Part shown: piece after piece, positions 18,406 to 27,299 of the stretch
How positions within the stretch are numbered: the first letter of the stretch is position 1
How the letters are laid out: every line of letters starts with the position of its first letter
The notes under the pieces: model-generated
The model's input: the letters and a program-made list of their open reading frames with translations, nothing else
Told to the model about the DNA's origin: nothing
The model's database searches: none
From: an uncultured Paracoccaceae bacterium
Lineage (GTDB): Bacteria; Pseudomonadota; Alphaproteobacteria; Rhodobacterales; Rhodobacteraceae
Length of the DNA stretch: 64,000 nucleotides
Direction: 5' to 3'
Assembly: GCA_947497185.1 (NCBI GenBank)
Contig: CANMFL010000003.1
Location: 372,001 to 436,000, forward strand
Made by a program: the position numbers and the translations under genes

Positions 18406-19196
18406 GTGGGTAGCGTCCTTAGTTTGGCTTGCACATCAAGCAAATCAGCCCAAGCATCGCGTTTCGCAAGTGGCGTTTTCAGCAATGACATCGGATGGGC
18501 CATCGGCATCGCAGGGCGGCCCGCGACTTCGGTCCATTTACCCCGCAAACGGCTGATCCCAGTTTTATCCAGTAGCATCTGACAGGCTGTATTGCCCATC
18601 AAGATCACCACATCAGGGTTCACAAGCGCGATATGCCGTTCCAAAAATGGACGCATCATCGCCATATCTTTGCGATTAGGCAGGCCATCCCCCGGCACGC
18701 GCCACGGCATCGCGGTGGCCATATAAACAGACGTTGCTGGATCAACGGCCTCAGCGACCAAGCCAATCGCCGCCATCATTTTCGCAAGCAAATCACCCTG
18801 CACACCTGCAAAGGGTCGCCCTGCTACGTCTTCTTCGCGCGACGGGGCTTCGCCCACGATCATCACGCGCGCGGCAGGATTGCCCGCAGCGAACACCATC
18901 TTGCGCGCACCGCGTTTCAAGTGACAATGATCAAACCCGTCCAAAGCCGCCCGCAACGCATCCAAGTCCGACACATCTGCCGCCGCAGATTTTGCCAGTG
19001 CGACTGTATCCAACTCTTTGACAACAATTGGTGCGGGCCGTTCTGGTCCGGCATTCGGGTTCGGCACAGCCTTTGGTTTGGCGGGCTCCAGATCGTAGCG
19101 GTTCACCGGCGTCTCGTCGATTGCCTCGTCGGCGCCCAACTCGAGCTGCCATTCCAGCAACGCGCGGTCGTCCCAATATGTACTTACAGAATCCAT
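18402..19196 (-). CDS. Uracil-DNA glycosylase, family 4-like
   Basis: A 264-residue protein. Motif A is [17 protein letters not shown], close to the GEAPGxxED form of family 4 enzymes, and a C-terminal HPMSLL supplies the HP-x-x-LL motif. The first 80 residues are a variable linker. Family 4 enzymes cut uracil from DNA and normally have four Cys holding a 4Fe-4S cluster; here only two Cys exist in the whole protein (HCH near residue 90 and TAC near 207), so a canonical cluster is not possible. Such forms may be common in this lineage, which I cannot check. It leads the moaB unit. Confidence 0.78.
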   Translation of the reverse strand: MDSVSTYWDDRALLEWQLELGADEAIDETPVNRYDLEPAKPKAVPNPNAGPERPAPIVVKELDTVALAKSAAADVSDLDALRAALDGFDHCHLKRGARKMVFAAGNPAARVMIVGEAPSREEDVAGRPFAGVQGDLLAKMMAAIGLVAEAVDPATSVYMATAMPWRVPGDGLPNRKDMAMMRPFLERHIALVNPDVVILMGNTACQMLLDKTGISRLRGKWTEVAGRPAMPMAHPMSLLKTPLAKRDAWADLLDVQAKLRTLPT

Positions 19197-19309
19197 GCGC
19201 GAAACATACCGCGCAAATACGGCATACGGTAGCGTTGATTGCGCAGACCCCGTTGCGTGATCCCAGCCTGCTTCCTATAACGGCCCAAACAACGCAAAAG
19301 GAGCCGCCC

Positions 19310-20269
19310 ATGTCGTTTCGCGCCCAGCATCTTTTGGGGATTGAGCCGCTCCACCCCACGGAAATCACCACGCTTTTGGATTTGGCCGATCAATACGCCA
19401 ATGATCCCAACTCTGTACGGCACCGCGATGTGCTGGCGGGCATGACGCAGATCAACATGTTCTTCGAGAATTCCACGCGGACGCAGGCCAGTTTCGAATT
19501 GGCGGGTAAGCGGCTAGGTGCGGACGTGATGAACATGGCGATGCAAGCGTCCTCGCTGAAAAAGGGCGAGACGCTGATTGATACCGCGTTGACGCTGAAC
19601 GCGATGCATCCTGATTTGCTGGTCGTGCGTCATCCGCATTCCGGCGCTGTTGATTTGCTCGCCCAAAAAGTGAACGGTGCGGTGCTGAACGCAGGCGACG
19701 GCAAGCACGAACATCCAACGCAGGCCTTGCTGGATGCGCTGACAATCCGCCGTGCCAAGGGGCGCATTCACCGTCTTTCTGTTGCGATTTGCGGTGATGT
19801 TGCCCACAGCCGCGTTGCGCGTTCCAACATCATGCTGCTTGGCAAGATGGAAAACCGCATCCGTCTGATCGCCCCGCCGACATTGATGCCGTCCGGCGTG
19901 GCCGAGTTCGGCTGCGAGGTTTTCCACGACATGGAAGAAGGTCTGAAAGACGTTGACGTTGTGATGATGCTACGCCTTCAAAAAGAACGCATGGACGGTG
20001 GTTTCATTCCGTCAGAGCGCGAATATTACCACCGCTACGGGCTGGACGCGGCAAAGCTCGCGCACGCTAAACCCGACGCGATTGTTATGCATCCCGGCCC
20101 GATGAACCGTGGCGTTGAAATTGACGGGACCATCGCCGACGACATCAACCGTTCCGTGATCCAAACTCAGGTCGAGATGGGTGTAGCCGTGCGCATGGCC
20201 GCAATGGACTTGCTCGCACGGAACTTGCGGGCGCGACGCGGCGCAGCACTAGAGGGGGTGATGGCATGA
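19310..20269 (+). CDS. pyrB: Aspartate carbamoyltransferase catalytic subunit
   Basis: A 319-residue enzyme. [13 protein letters not shown] carries the carbamoyl-phosphate loop (S-T-R-T), [11 protein letters not shown] and [13 protein letters not shown] are further active-site blocks. It condenses carbamoyl phosphate and aspartate to carbamoyl-aspartate, the first committed step of pyrimidine synthesis. The ATG at 19310 follows AAAAGGAG with good spacing; longer forms would overlap the divergent glycosylase gene. The next gene overlaps its stop by 4 bases. A dihydroorotase-like gene lies two genes downstream, as expected if the two proteins form a complex as in Pseudomonas. Confidence 0.96.
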   Translation: MSFRAQHLLGIEPLHPTEITTLLDLADQYANDPNSVRHRDVLAGMTQINMFFENSTRTQASFELAGKRLGADVMNMAMQASSLKKGETLIDTALTLNAMHPDLLVVRHPHSGAVDLLAQKVNGAVLNAGDGKHEHPTQALLDALTIRRAKGRIHRLSVAICGDVAHSRVARSNIMLLGKMENRIRLIAPPTLMPSGVAEFGCEVFHDMEEGLKDVDVVMMLRLQKERMDGGFIPSEREYYHRYGLDAAKLAHAKPDAIVMHPGPMNRGVEIDGTIADDINRSVIQTQVEMGVAVRMAAMDLLARNLRARRGAALEGVMA

Positions 20270-20799
20270 CCGACATAATCGCACCTCACGAATACGGCAA
20301 AGTCCGCGTTTTCCAACTGACCTACCAGCTAGATTCTGAGATCGACCCAAAGGACGACTACGATCGGCTTGGACAGGCCCTAGGCGCAAAAATTGTCACC
20401 GAAAAAGACGTGCAGATTGTCGACGAGACGGCATTGCACGATCTTGGTCTCGCGCAATTTTTGATGTTGGGTTACGGCATTACCGAGGCTGAAATCGCAC
20501 CGCAAATGGATATGCTGAACGGTCTCAAAGGCAGCTTTGCGATCATCAGGTCCGGCGCGTTTGGCGACCAGGGGGCTACGTTAAATACTGACGGCGACGC
20601 CAAATTAGTCGCCACATTTACCGAAGAAGGGGCCGCACCACCTGCCCTGACCCCACTCACCTCAGACGGCAGCCAAGGCACGCTGACCCCGCCGACCAAA
20701 GCACCCAAATCCGACGCCCGCATCGGCGGCATGGTCGCGACGGTGGTTCTACTTCTGATGGGCATATTCGTTTGGCTGATGATCTGGATCGGCGGCTAA
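20266..20799 (+). CDS. Uncharacterised protein with C-terminal membrane anchor in the pyrB operon
   Basis: A 177-residue protein that I do not recognise. Residues 1-130 are soluble and acidic; a Thr/Pro/Ser linker follows; residues about 152-174 ([19 protein letters not shown]) form one membrane segment at the very C-terminus, so it is likely tail-anchored. The ATG overlaps the pyrB stop (ATGA) and its own stop overlaps the next start (TAATG), so it is tightly coupled in the pyrimidine operon. No signature links it to nucleotide metabolism. Confidence 0.68.
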   Translation: MTDIIAPHEYGKVRVFQLTYQLDSEIDPKDDYDRLGQALGAKIVTEKDVQIVDETALHDLGLAQFLMLGYGITEAEIAPQMDMLNGLKGSFAIIRSGAFGDQGATLNTDGDAKLVATFTEEGAAPPALTPLTSDGSQGTLTPPTKAPKSDARIGGMVATVVLLLMGIFVWLMIWIGG

Positions 20800-21296
20800 T
20801 GTCGGACTTTCCCGCTCTCAAGACTGACGAGGCAATCCTTTGGCAGGGCCGCCCCGACGCCAAACTGCGGTTCGGTATCACGACCATGGCCACTGGCATT
20901 TTCGCCGTGGCACTCGTACTGGCCTGCCTTGGGCTTGCGACCGTGATTGATCGGGCCAATACTGGCAGCTATTGGGGAATCCTCGCGCCGGGGATTATCG
21001 CGGGTGTGGTGATCGTCATGGCAATGCCCGTGATCGATAGCTTGATCCGGTACAACACGCGCTATCGCCTAACGAACCAACGCATGTTGATCGCCAAACC
21101 GGTAGGGACAAAACGGGCAAGCTACGATATCCCCGCGTTAGACGATCTCATCTACCGCAACGGCTCCCCGCCTTCGATCTTTTTCTCATCCCGCACCAGC
21201 AGACGTAAAAGAACAGATATTGGCTTTGAACGCATCGCCGATGCCCGCGATGTCTTTATTCAAATGCGTAAACTTGCCGGAGACACCGAGATATGA
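20799..21296 (+). CDS. Membrane protein with a PH-like domain
   Basis: A 165-residue protein with two membrane segments (about residues 28-50 and 58-82) followed by YRLTNQRMLIAKPVG and a basic C-terminal part, the usual pattern of small bacterial PH-domain (bPH2/YdbT-like) membrane proteins. I chose the ATG at 20799, whose first base is the last base of the previous stop (TAATG). A longer start at 20772 would overlap the upstream membrane segment. The partner and function are unknown; its place between pyrB and the dihydroorotase-like gene is noted as odd. Confidence 0.65.
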   Translation: MSDFPALKTDEAILWQGRPDAKLRFGITTMATGIFAVALVLACLGLATVIDRANTGSYWGILAPGIIAGVVIVMAMPVIDSLIRYNTRYRLTNQRMLIAKPVGTKRASYDIPALDDLIYRNGSPPSIFFSSRTSRRKRTDIGFERIADARDVFIQMRKLAGDTEI

Positions 21297-21338
21297 CACG
21301 CCTATTCGCAGCGGCTGCGCTTATCAGAAAGACCTGCA

Positions 21339-22625
21339 ATGACTAAAACCTTGTTCACCAACGCACGTTTGATCGACCCGGTCGCCCTAAGCGATACGTC
21401 CGGCGCTATTCTGATCGAGGACGGCAAGATCACCCGCGTGTTTGAGGAAACACATCCTGACATCACAGGACCTGTCGTTGTGGATTGCGGCGGCAAATGT
21501 CTGGCCCCCGGCATCGTTGATATCGGCGTGAAAGTGTCCGAACCGGGCGAGCGGCATAAGGAAAGTTTTCGCACTGCCGGACGGGCTGCTGCGGCTGGTG
21601 GAGTGACGACGATTGTCACCCGCCCCGATACGATGCCCGCCATTGATACGCCGGAAATCCTCGAATTTGTGGCCCGACGTGCCGCGCTTGACGCCCCTGT
21701 GCGCGTGTTGCCGATGGCCGCCTTAACCAAAGGTCGCGAAGGTCGCGAGATGACCGAGATCGGGCTTTTGTCCGACGCAGGTGCCGTGGCCTTTACCGAT
21801 TGCGACCGCGTTGTCGCCAATACCAAGGTGTTCTCACGTGCGCTGACCTACGCAAAATCGCTCGACGCGCTGGTGATTGCCCACGTCCAAGACCCCGGAC
21901 TGTCAGAAGGTGCAGCGGTCACATCCGGCAAATTCGCGTCCCTGCGCGGCTTGCCCGGCGTGACGCCCATGGCTGAACGCATGGGGCTTGATCGCGATAT
22001 CAGCTTGATTGAAATGACTGGCGCGAAATACCACGCGGACCAGATCACCACAGCACGCGCCCTGCCCGCCTTGGAACGCGCGAAACGCAACGGCCTGAAT
22101 GTGACCGCTGGTATCGGCATCCATCATTTGACGCTGAACGAACTCGACGTGGCCGACTACCGGACGTTCTTCAAACTCAAACCACCGCTGCGATCCGAAG
22201 AAGACCGCATCGCCGTCGTCCAAGCCGTCGCCGATGGCCTAATCGACATCATTTGTTCCATGCACACACCGCAGGACGAAGAAAGCAAACGCTTACCTTA
22301 CGAAGAGGCCGCAAGCGGTGCCGTGGGACTAGAGACGCTATTGCCAGCAGCATTGCGCCTGTACCACGAAGGTCAAATCGACCTGCCGCGCCTGTTCCGC
22401 GCCTTATCGCTGAACCCGTCGCGGTTGTTAGGACTGAAAACGGGACGCCTACGCAAAAGCGCGCCAGCCGATCTGGTCCTATTCGACGCTGATGCGCCAT
22501 TTGTGTTGAACCGCGAAACGCTTCAGTCAAAATCAAAGAACACACCTTTTGACGGCGCACGGATGCAAGGGCGCGTCCTAGGCACATGGGTCGCGGGCAA
22601 TCGCGTGGCGGGAGAAGACAAATGA
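21339..22625 (+). CDS. Dihydroorotase-like protein, probably non-catalytic (PyrC'/PyrX type)
   Basis: A 428-residue amidohydrolase-superfamily protein, clearly homologous to class I dihydroorotase. The metal-binding HxH after PGIVDI is replaced by GVK (PGIVDIGVKVSEPGERH), and the catalytic Asp in the TDHAP motif is replaced by Ser (ICSMHTPQ). The His of AHVQDPGL and of GIHHLTLNE remain. Two missing key residues make hydrolase activity unlikely. In Pseudomonas an inactive PyrC' forms part of the PyrB holoenzyme, and the nearby pyrB gene fits that role; a true dihydroorotase should be elsewhere. Its stop overlaps the plsY start (ATGA). Confidence 0.82.
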   Translation: MTKTLFTNARLIDPVALSDTSGAILIEDGKITRVFEETHPDITGPVVVDCGGKCLAPGIVDIGVKVSEPGERHKESFRTAGRAAAAGGVTTIVTRPDTMPAIDTPEILEFVARRAALDAPVRVLPMAALTKGREGREMTEIGLLSDAGAVAFTDCDRVVANTKVFSRALTYAKSLDALVIAHVQDPGLSEGAAVTSGKFASLRGLPGVTPMAERMGLDRDISLIEMTGAKYHADQITTARALPALERAKRNGLNVTAGIGIHHLTLNELDVADYRTFFKLKPPLRSEEDRIAVVQAVADGLIDIICSMHTPQDEESKRLPYEEAASGAVGLETLLPAALRLYHEGQIDLPRLFRALSLNPSRLLGLKTGRLRKSAPADLVLFDADAPFVLNRETLQSKSKNTPFDGARMQGRVLGTWVAGNRVAGEDK

Positions 22626-23239
22626 TGCCGGAAATCACAACTGGAATGGGCGGTCTGCTGCTGTGGGCTGCGATTGGCTACCTGCTAGGGTCCGTGCCCT
22701 ACGGGATCGTCGTGGCCAAAATGCTGGGGCTGGGAAACCTGCGCGATATCGGGTCCGGCAATATCGGTGCCACCAATGTTTTGCGAACAGGCAATAAAAA
22801 AGCAGCCGCACTGACCTTGCTCTTTGATGCAGGCAAAGGCGCCGTCGCGGTTCTGCTTGCACGCGCTTTCTCTGGCGAAGATGCGGTGCAAATCGCAGCA
22901 CTCGCGGCGTTTCTCGGCCATTGCTTCCCAGTCTGGCTTGGATTCAAAGGCGGCAAAGGGGTCGCTACCCACCTCGGCATGATGTGGGCGTTGGCATGGC
23001 CAATCGGCCTCGTATGTTGCCTGACATGGCTGCTAATCGCGGCTATTTTCCGGTTCTCATCACTCGCCGCACTGCTCGCCACAGGCTTTGCACCAGCCTT
23101 CGCAATCTTCCTTGGTCAAGGTGAACTGGTCGTTCTCCTGCTCGTGTTGGCCGTTCTGGTCTACATTCGCCACGCGGACAACATCACGCGCTTGCGGAAC
23201 GGCACCGAGACGAAAATCGGCTCAAAGAAGACCAAATGA
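22622..23239 (+). CDS. plsY: Glycerol-3-phosphate acyltransferase (acyl-phosphate dependent)
   Basis: A 205-residue inner-membrane protein with several membrane segments. Conserved blocks include LLGSVPYGIVVAK, DIGSGNIGATNVLR (motif 1) and GHCFPVWLGFKGGKGVAT (motifs 2 and 3). It acylates glycerol 3-phosphate from acyl-phosphate to start phospholipid synthesis. The ATG at 22622 overlaps the stop of the dihydroorotase-like gene. The last 18 bases overlap a converging small membrane-protein gene. Confidence 0.92.
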   Translation: MMPEITTGMGGLLLWAAIGYLLGSVPYGIVVAKMLGLGNLRDIGSGNIGATNVLRTGNKKAAALTLLFDAGKGAVAVLLARAFSGEDAVQIAALAAFLGHCFPVWLGFKGGKGVATHLGMMWALAWPIGLVCCLTWLLIAAIFRFSSLAALLATGFAPAFAIFLGQGELVVLLLVLAVLVYIRHADNITRLRNGTETKIGSKKTK

Positions 23240-23563
23240 CACTTTCTTTCTGATCCACCACGCAGCGATCCCAACCCCGCCAAGCACCCCAAGCGGGCCG
23301 AAATCGACGTCTGCGAGGTAAAGCAGCACAATCGTGAAAGCGATCAGGATCGGTATATTCGTCAGCGGGCGCAGCGTGTCAGCAAGACTTTGTATCCGCA
23401 AAATCCATGCTGCGAGATAAATCGGCGGGCCTGCGATCAAAACGCCTGCCCACGCGCCCATCACAAACGCACTGCCAGCTTGGGGATGTAGCGCGGTCAT
23501 GCCGGTCACAGGCAGCGCCAGCAAGATGAGCATCACCCAACGCGGGTTCAGTAGAAACGACAT
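23222..23563 (-). CDS. Small multi-pass membrane protein, uncharacterised
   Basis: A 113-residue hydrophobic protein with about four membrane segments (around 10-30, 35-55, 65-85 and 88-105). It ends in basic residues (WIRKKVSFGLL). I chose the ATG at 23563 because AGAGGG lies about six bases upstream; a start ten codons earlier is possible. No family was recognised. The end overlaps plsY by 18 bases on the opposite strand, so the two genes share a 3' end. Confidence 0.55.
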   Translation of the reverse strand: MSFLLNPRWVMLILLALPVTGMTALHPQAGSAFVMGAWAGVLIAGPPIYLAAWILRIQSLADTLRPLTNIPILIAFTIVLLYLADVDFGPLGVLGGVGIAAWWIRKKVSFGLL

Positions 23564-23784
23564 GGCTAGCCCTCTGTTCCCATCATAAAGCAACGAAATG
23601 TGGCGGATCGCGCTGTCGTTAACTGTACATTAAGCAGAATCAGCGAATGTGATCGTAGACAAACGTTGGCCATGCGCTGCGCCGAATGCACAGTATAACA
23701 TCCAATGCCGCCTAAATTGGCGGGTGAATATGTCTGGTGAAACCGGACTGGATGCAAATGATCAACGTTTGTCTTAACCCTTAC
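23564..23784. other. Intergenic region between a small membrane-protein gene and gshA
   Basis: About 220 bases with no supported gene. It would hold the promoter for the small membrane-protein gene at 23563 (minus strand) and the 3' end of gshA. A 63-codon open frame on the minus strand here has no family resemblance or ribosome-binding site and was rejected. Confidence 0.6.
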
Positions 23785-25155
23785 TTAATAAGAATAGTCG
23801 CTATAAATCCGCTTCAGATCGCCATTCCAGTCACCATTATAGTGGTCCAGCAATTCATCCGCAGGTGTTTTGCCAGTCTCAATGGTTTCGTGCAGTGCGT
23901 TTAGGAAGTGCGTCTCGTCCGCGACCATGCCGCCCGCACCGGGTTTCGCCCGTGCTTTGAGACCAGCATGTGAAATCGCGACAACTTCGCGTGCGAGATC
24001 ATGCATGTTGATGCCGTCAACTTTGGCTTGCAGTCCGTCCACTGACGCCGCAACGCGTAACGCCTCACGTTGTTCTGCGGTCCAGTCTTTGCAAAGATCC
24101 CATGCCGCATCCAACGCAGTCTGATCGTACATCATCCCGACCCAGAACGCAGGCAAGGCACACAACCGCCGCCAAGGGCCGCCGTCTGCACCGCGCATCT
24201 CGATGAATTGCTTGATCCGCGCTTCGGGGAATACGGTTGTCAGGTGATCCGCCCAATCGGACAGCAACGGCTTTTCACCCGGCAATGCAGGCAGTTCGCC
24301 TTTCAGGAAATCGCGGAACGACATGCCCAGCGCGTCGATATATTTTCCGTCGCGGTAAACAAAATACATCGGCACATCGAGCACCCAATCGACCCAACGA
24401 TCAAACCCCATGCCGTCCTCGAACACCCAAGGCAGCATGCCTGTGCGACTATCATCAAGGCTGCGCCAAATCCGGCCGCGCCATGATTTGTGGCCGTTCA
24501 CCTTGCCTTCAAAGAACGGCGAATTCGCAAATAACGCAGTCGCCACAGGCTGTAGCGCAAGCGAGGTGCGCAGTTTTTGCACCATGTCGGCCTCGGACCC
24601 GAAATCAAGGTTCACCTGCACCGTACAAGTCCGCCGCATCATCTGCGTGCCATGCGTGCCGACCTTTTCCATATAAGCATTCATCAGCTTATAGCGCCCT
24701 TTCGGCATCAGCGGCATCTGTTCGTGGGTCCATTCGGGGGCCGCACCCAGACCGATAAATTTCACGCCAATCTCGTCCGCGACGGATTTCACTTCTTCGA
24801 GATGCACGTTCACTTCGTCGCATGTCTGGTGGATCGTTTCCAAAGGCGCGCCGGACAATTCCAACTGACCACCCGGCTCTAGCGAGACATTCGCGCCGTC
24901 TTTGGTCAGGCCGATAATATTGCCACCTTCTTCGACAGGCGCCCAATTGTAGCGTGTTTTCAGGCCGTTGAGTACAGCCTTGATCGACCGATCGCCTTCA
25001 TATGGCAGCGGCATCAGGCTGTCTTGGCAATAGCCGAATTTTTCGTGTTCGGTACCGATACGCCAGTCTTCTTTGGGCTTACAGCCGTCCGACAGCATCT
25101 CTGCCAGTTGAGAACGATCTTCGATCAGGCCGCCGCCGGTTTGGGGAATGGACAT
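23785..25155 (-). CDS. gshA: Glutamate--cysteine ligase
   Basis: A 456-residue enzyme of the alphaproteobacterial/plant-type GshA family. Visible blocks are WRIGTEHEKFGY near residue 30-42, SLEPGGQLELSGAP (substrate-binding), and RRTCTVQVNLDFGSE. It joins glutamate and cysteine through the gamma-carboxyl, the first step of glutathione synthesis; a glutathione-dependent formaldehyde dehydrogenase lies at 42625. The ATG at 25155 gives the normal start. It runs alone, 57 bases downstream of the minus-strand gene at 25213. Confidence 0.93.
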   Translation of the reverse strand: MSIPQTGGGLIEDRSQLAEMLSDGCKPKEDWRIGTEHEKFGYCQDSLMPLPYEGDRSIKAVLNGLKTRYNWAPVEEGGNIIGLTKDGANVSLEPGGQLELSGAPLETIHQTCDEVNVHLEEVKSVADEIGVKFIGLGAAPEWTHEQMPLMPKGRYKLMNAYMEKVGTHGTQMMRRTCTVQVNLDFGSEADMVQKLRTSLALQPVATALFANSPFFEGKVNGHKSWRGRIWRSLDDSRTGMLPWVFEDGMGFDRWVDWVLDVPMYFVYRDGKYIDALGMSFRDFLKGELPALPGEKPLLSDWADHLTTVFPEARIKQFIEMRGADGGPWRRLCALPAFWVGMMYDQTALDAAWDLCKDWTAEQREALRVAASVDGLQAKVDGINMHDLAREVVAISHAGLKARAKPGAGGMVADETHFLNALHETIETGKTPADELLDHYNGDWNGDLKRIYSDYSY

Positions 25156-25212
25156 CTGTTAGTCTTTCTCAACTGAGTGTATCTGAACGTCTTTGGTGAA
25201 CGCAGATGCGTA

Positions 25213-25731
25213 CTAATGCAAGAGATGAACTGGCCGCGACCAGATCACAACCTGATGATCGGGCGGATCGGATAGAACGCCAAGAATGGCTTCGGTCTTG
25301 ATACCGGGCAGGCTGGAAAACGCATCGAACAGCGCCTCGGCACCAGCAGCAGTGGTTGGAATAGCGATATCGCGGGCCTCTGGTCCAGTCAGTATCCAAT
25401 AGGGCGCGGGATGGCCTGTTGGGTCGAAACTAAGCCGCGACAGGTCATTGATATCCATTACACCACCGCTAAGCGGGCCGAAATATGCAAGCCTGCGTTC
25501 GGTAATCTGCACAACACCCGGCCCATCATTGCCTTGGCGAAAACGACCGCGCTGGATACCAGCGACGAGTAGAACAACGCCCAAGCCAGCGATGGAAAAA
25601 CCCAGCCAAACGACAAAGCCATAGCCCGTCGCAGCCCAATAGATCCCCAAACCCAGTACCAGCAGCGCGCCCCAAACATCGCGAAATCGCCAGATCAGCG
25701 CCTTTGCTTCGGGTCGGAAAAAATCAGCCAT
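25213..25731 (-). CDS. Uncharacterised membrane protein
   Basis: A 172-residue protein with two membrane segments (about 19-36 and 39-57) and a soluble C-terminal domain. I chose the ATG at 25731, MADFFRPEAK; an earlier start would add a leader lying in the GNAT gene. The start overlaps the GNAT stop by 8 bases, so it is coupled to the GNAT-rsmE unit. The C-terminal domain, with ITERRLAYFGPLSGGVMDINDL, resembles a PH-like fold in overall pattern only. Function unknown. Confidence 0.6.
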   Translation of the reverse strand: MADFFRPEAKALIWRFRDVWGALLVLGLGIYWAATGYGFVVWLGFSIAGLGVVLLVAGIQRGRFRQGNDGPGVVQITERRLAYFGPLSGGVMDINDLSRLSFDPTGHPAPYWILTGPEARDIAIPTTAAGAEALFDAFSSLPGIKTEAILGVLSDPPDHQVVIWSRPVHLLH

Positions 25732-26563
25732 GCGCCACCTGCGTTTCTTCGTAAAGTGCGACAGCAAAATTGCCCGTGCGTTCAAATCCTAACGCAGCAT
25801 AGGCCCGCGCCGCTGCCTCATTCGCGGCCGACAGCACGGCCTTAGTCACACCATCAAGTGATGTTTCCATCAGGTGCATCGCAAGTGCCACCCGCGCAAA
25901 TCCACGTGATCGCCATTCTGGCGGCGTATAAACACCGCCGATTTGGACGATATCAGGCATTTGCGCATTAAATCCGGTCATCGCGACAGGTGTTTCGTCA
26001 TGGACCAAAACACGATGCGAATTGGCTTGGATATAGGCTTTTATTTCTCGCGCAGCCCGACTTTGCGCCTGATCCACAGACGTCGCCAACGTTTCAACCT
26101 GATAATCAGCCCGCCAATGAACCAACAAATCAAGCGGGGAAGCAGTTAGCGGATGCAGCGAAAAGCCGTCAATATTTGGCATCATCAGATCAGCGATCGT
26201 CAGGGCGAACGACGGCTCAGTCACATCAAGCGCCGCTTGACGGGTCAGACCAGTGACACGGCGCAAAGCGGTCACTTGATTTTTCTCGCCAATAAATCCT
26301 TTGATTTGACGCCCCTTTAGAACGTCAGCGACAGCCACCCAATCCCCACTCGGACACCACGGAAACACGATCCCTTCGGCACTGATCGTCAGGACATCGG
26401 TGATCTCAGCCCCATCTTTCGCGACCCAAGCCTTCATCCCGCGTGGATGTTTACCACCCAGACCGTAGCGGATCATATTCGTCAGCGGAAACATCAAAAA
26501 CGGCGCGTTGGCAGACATAAACGCGATCAAAGCGTCGCGATCACCGCTTTCAACACGGATCAT
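25724..26563 (-). CDS. GNAT-family N-acetyltransferase
   Basis: A 279-residue protein whose C-terminal part carries the acetyl-CoA binding pattern: GGVYTPPEWRSRGFARVALAM (the R/Q-x-x-G-x-G/A loop) and later AARAYAALGFERTGNF. The N-terminal 140 residues are poorly conserved. I chose the ATG at 26563, which forms an ATGA overlap with the rsmE stop; a TTG two codons upstream is less likely. Substrate unknown; the position after rsmE hints at no particular acceptor. Confidence 0.75.
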   Translation of the reverse strand: MIRVESGDRDALIAFMSANAPFLMFPLTNMIRYGLGGKHPRGMKAWVAKDGAEITDVLTISAEGIVFPWCPSGDWVAVADVLKGRQIKGFIGEKNQVTALRRVTGLTRQAALDVTEPSFALTIADLMMPNIDGFSLHPLTASPLDLLVHWRADYQVETLATSVDQAQSRAAREIKAYIQANSHRVLVHDETPVAMTGFNAQMPDIVQIGGVYTPPEWRSRGFARVALAMHLMETSLDGVTKAVLSAANEAAARAYAALGFERTGNFAVALYEETQVAHG

Positions 26564-27288
26564 TTCCAATCGCCAAGGGCTGCCTGCCAGAGCGTTAATG
26601 CAGCCACCGCCGCCGTTTCGGCCCGTAAAATACGCGGCCCAAGGTTAATAATTTGCGCATAAGGCAGGTTTTTCAGCATCTCGCGCTCGTCAGGTGAAAA
26701 CCCACCTTCGGGTCCAATCAGGATCGCAGCACCATTCGTCGGTGCAGGCCCATTGAACCCTGCCGCTTCGCCAATCATCGCCTCGTCGCAGAAATATAGC
26801 GTCCGCGTTGCGTCCCAGTTCACCAACACTTGCTTCAGCTTCATGGGTGCCGTGACCTCTGGCACAAACGTACCGCCGCATTGCTCTGTCGCCTCAACGA
26901 CCTGCGCTTGCAATTTCTCTAGCCGCACACGGTCGCCGTTATTTGTATAGCTCGTTTGCACTGGCATGATCTTTGCGGCACCGAGCTCGGTAGCTTTTTC
27001 CACAATAAACGACATGCGTTCTTTGCGAATAGGCGCGAAAAGTAACCACAGATCAGGCGGCATCTGCATCGGTTTTGTTTGCGCCTGACAGCCCAGCACC
27101 CCACCGCGTTTACCAGCCTCAATTACTTCAGCATCCCATTCACCATCGCGCCCGTTAATCAGCGACAAGATGGTGCCAGCCGTCATCCGCATCACGCCAA
27201 ACAAATAATGGGCTTGCTCCCGCGACAGCGAGACCAATTGCCCTTCCCCTAGCGGGTGATCTACATAAAGACGAACTTTTGATGCCAT
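26560..27288 (-). CDS. rsmE: 16S rRNA (uracil-1498-N3)-methyltransferase
   Basis: A 242-residue SPOUT methyltransferase. The deep trefoil knot blocks are IGPEGGFSPDE and LGPRILRAETAA, both diagnostic of RsmE, and the N-terminal PUA-like part has LSREQAHYLFGVMRM. It methylates U1498 of 16S rRNA. Its start is 11 bases from the ubiA start used here, on the other strand, so the two divergent promoters must overlap coding sequence. The GNAT gene follows with a 4-base overlap. Confidence 0.93.
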   Translation of the reverse strand: MASKVRLYVDHPLGEGQLVSLSREQAHYLFGVMRMTAGTILSLINGRDGEWDAEVIEAGKRGGVLGCQAQTKPMQMPPDLWLLFAPIRKERMSFIVEKATELGAAKIMPVQTSYTNNGDRVRLEKLQAQVVEATEQCGGTFVPEVTAPMKLKQVLVNWDATRTLYFCDEAMIGEAAGFNGPAPTNGAAILIGPEGGFSPDEREMLKNLPYAQIINLGPRILRAETAAVAALTLWQAALGDWK

Positions 27289-27299
27289 GGGCGGACTTT

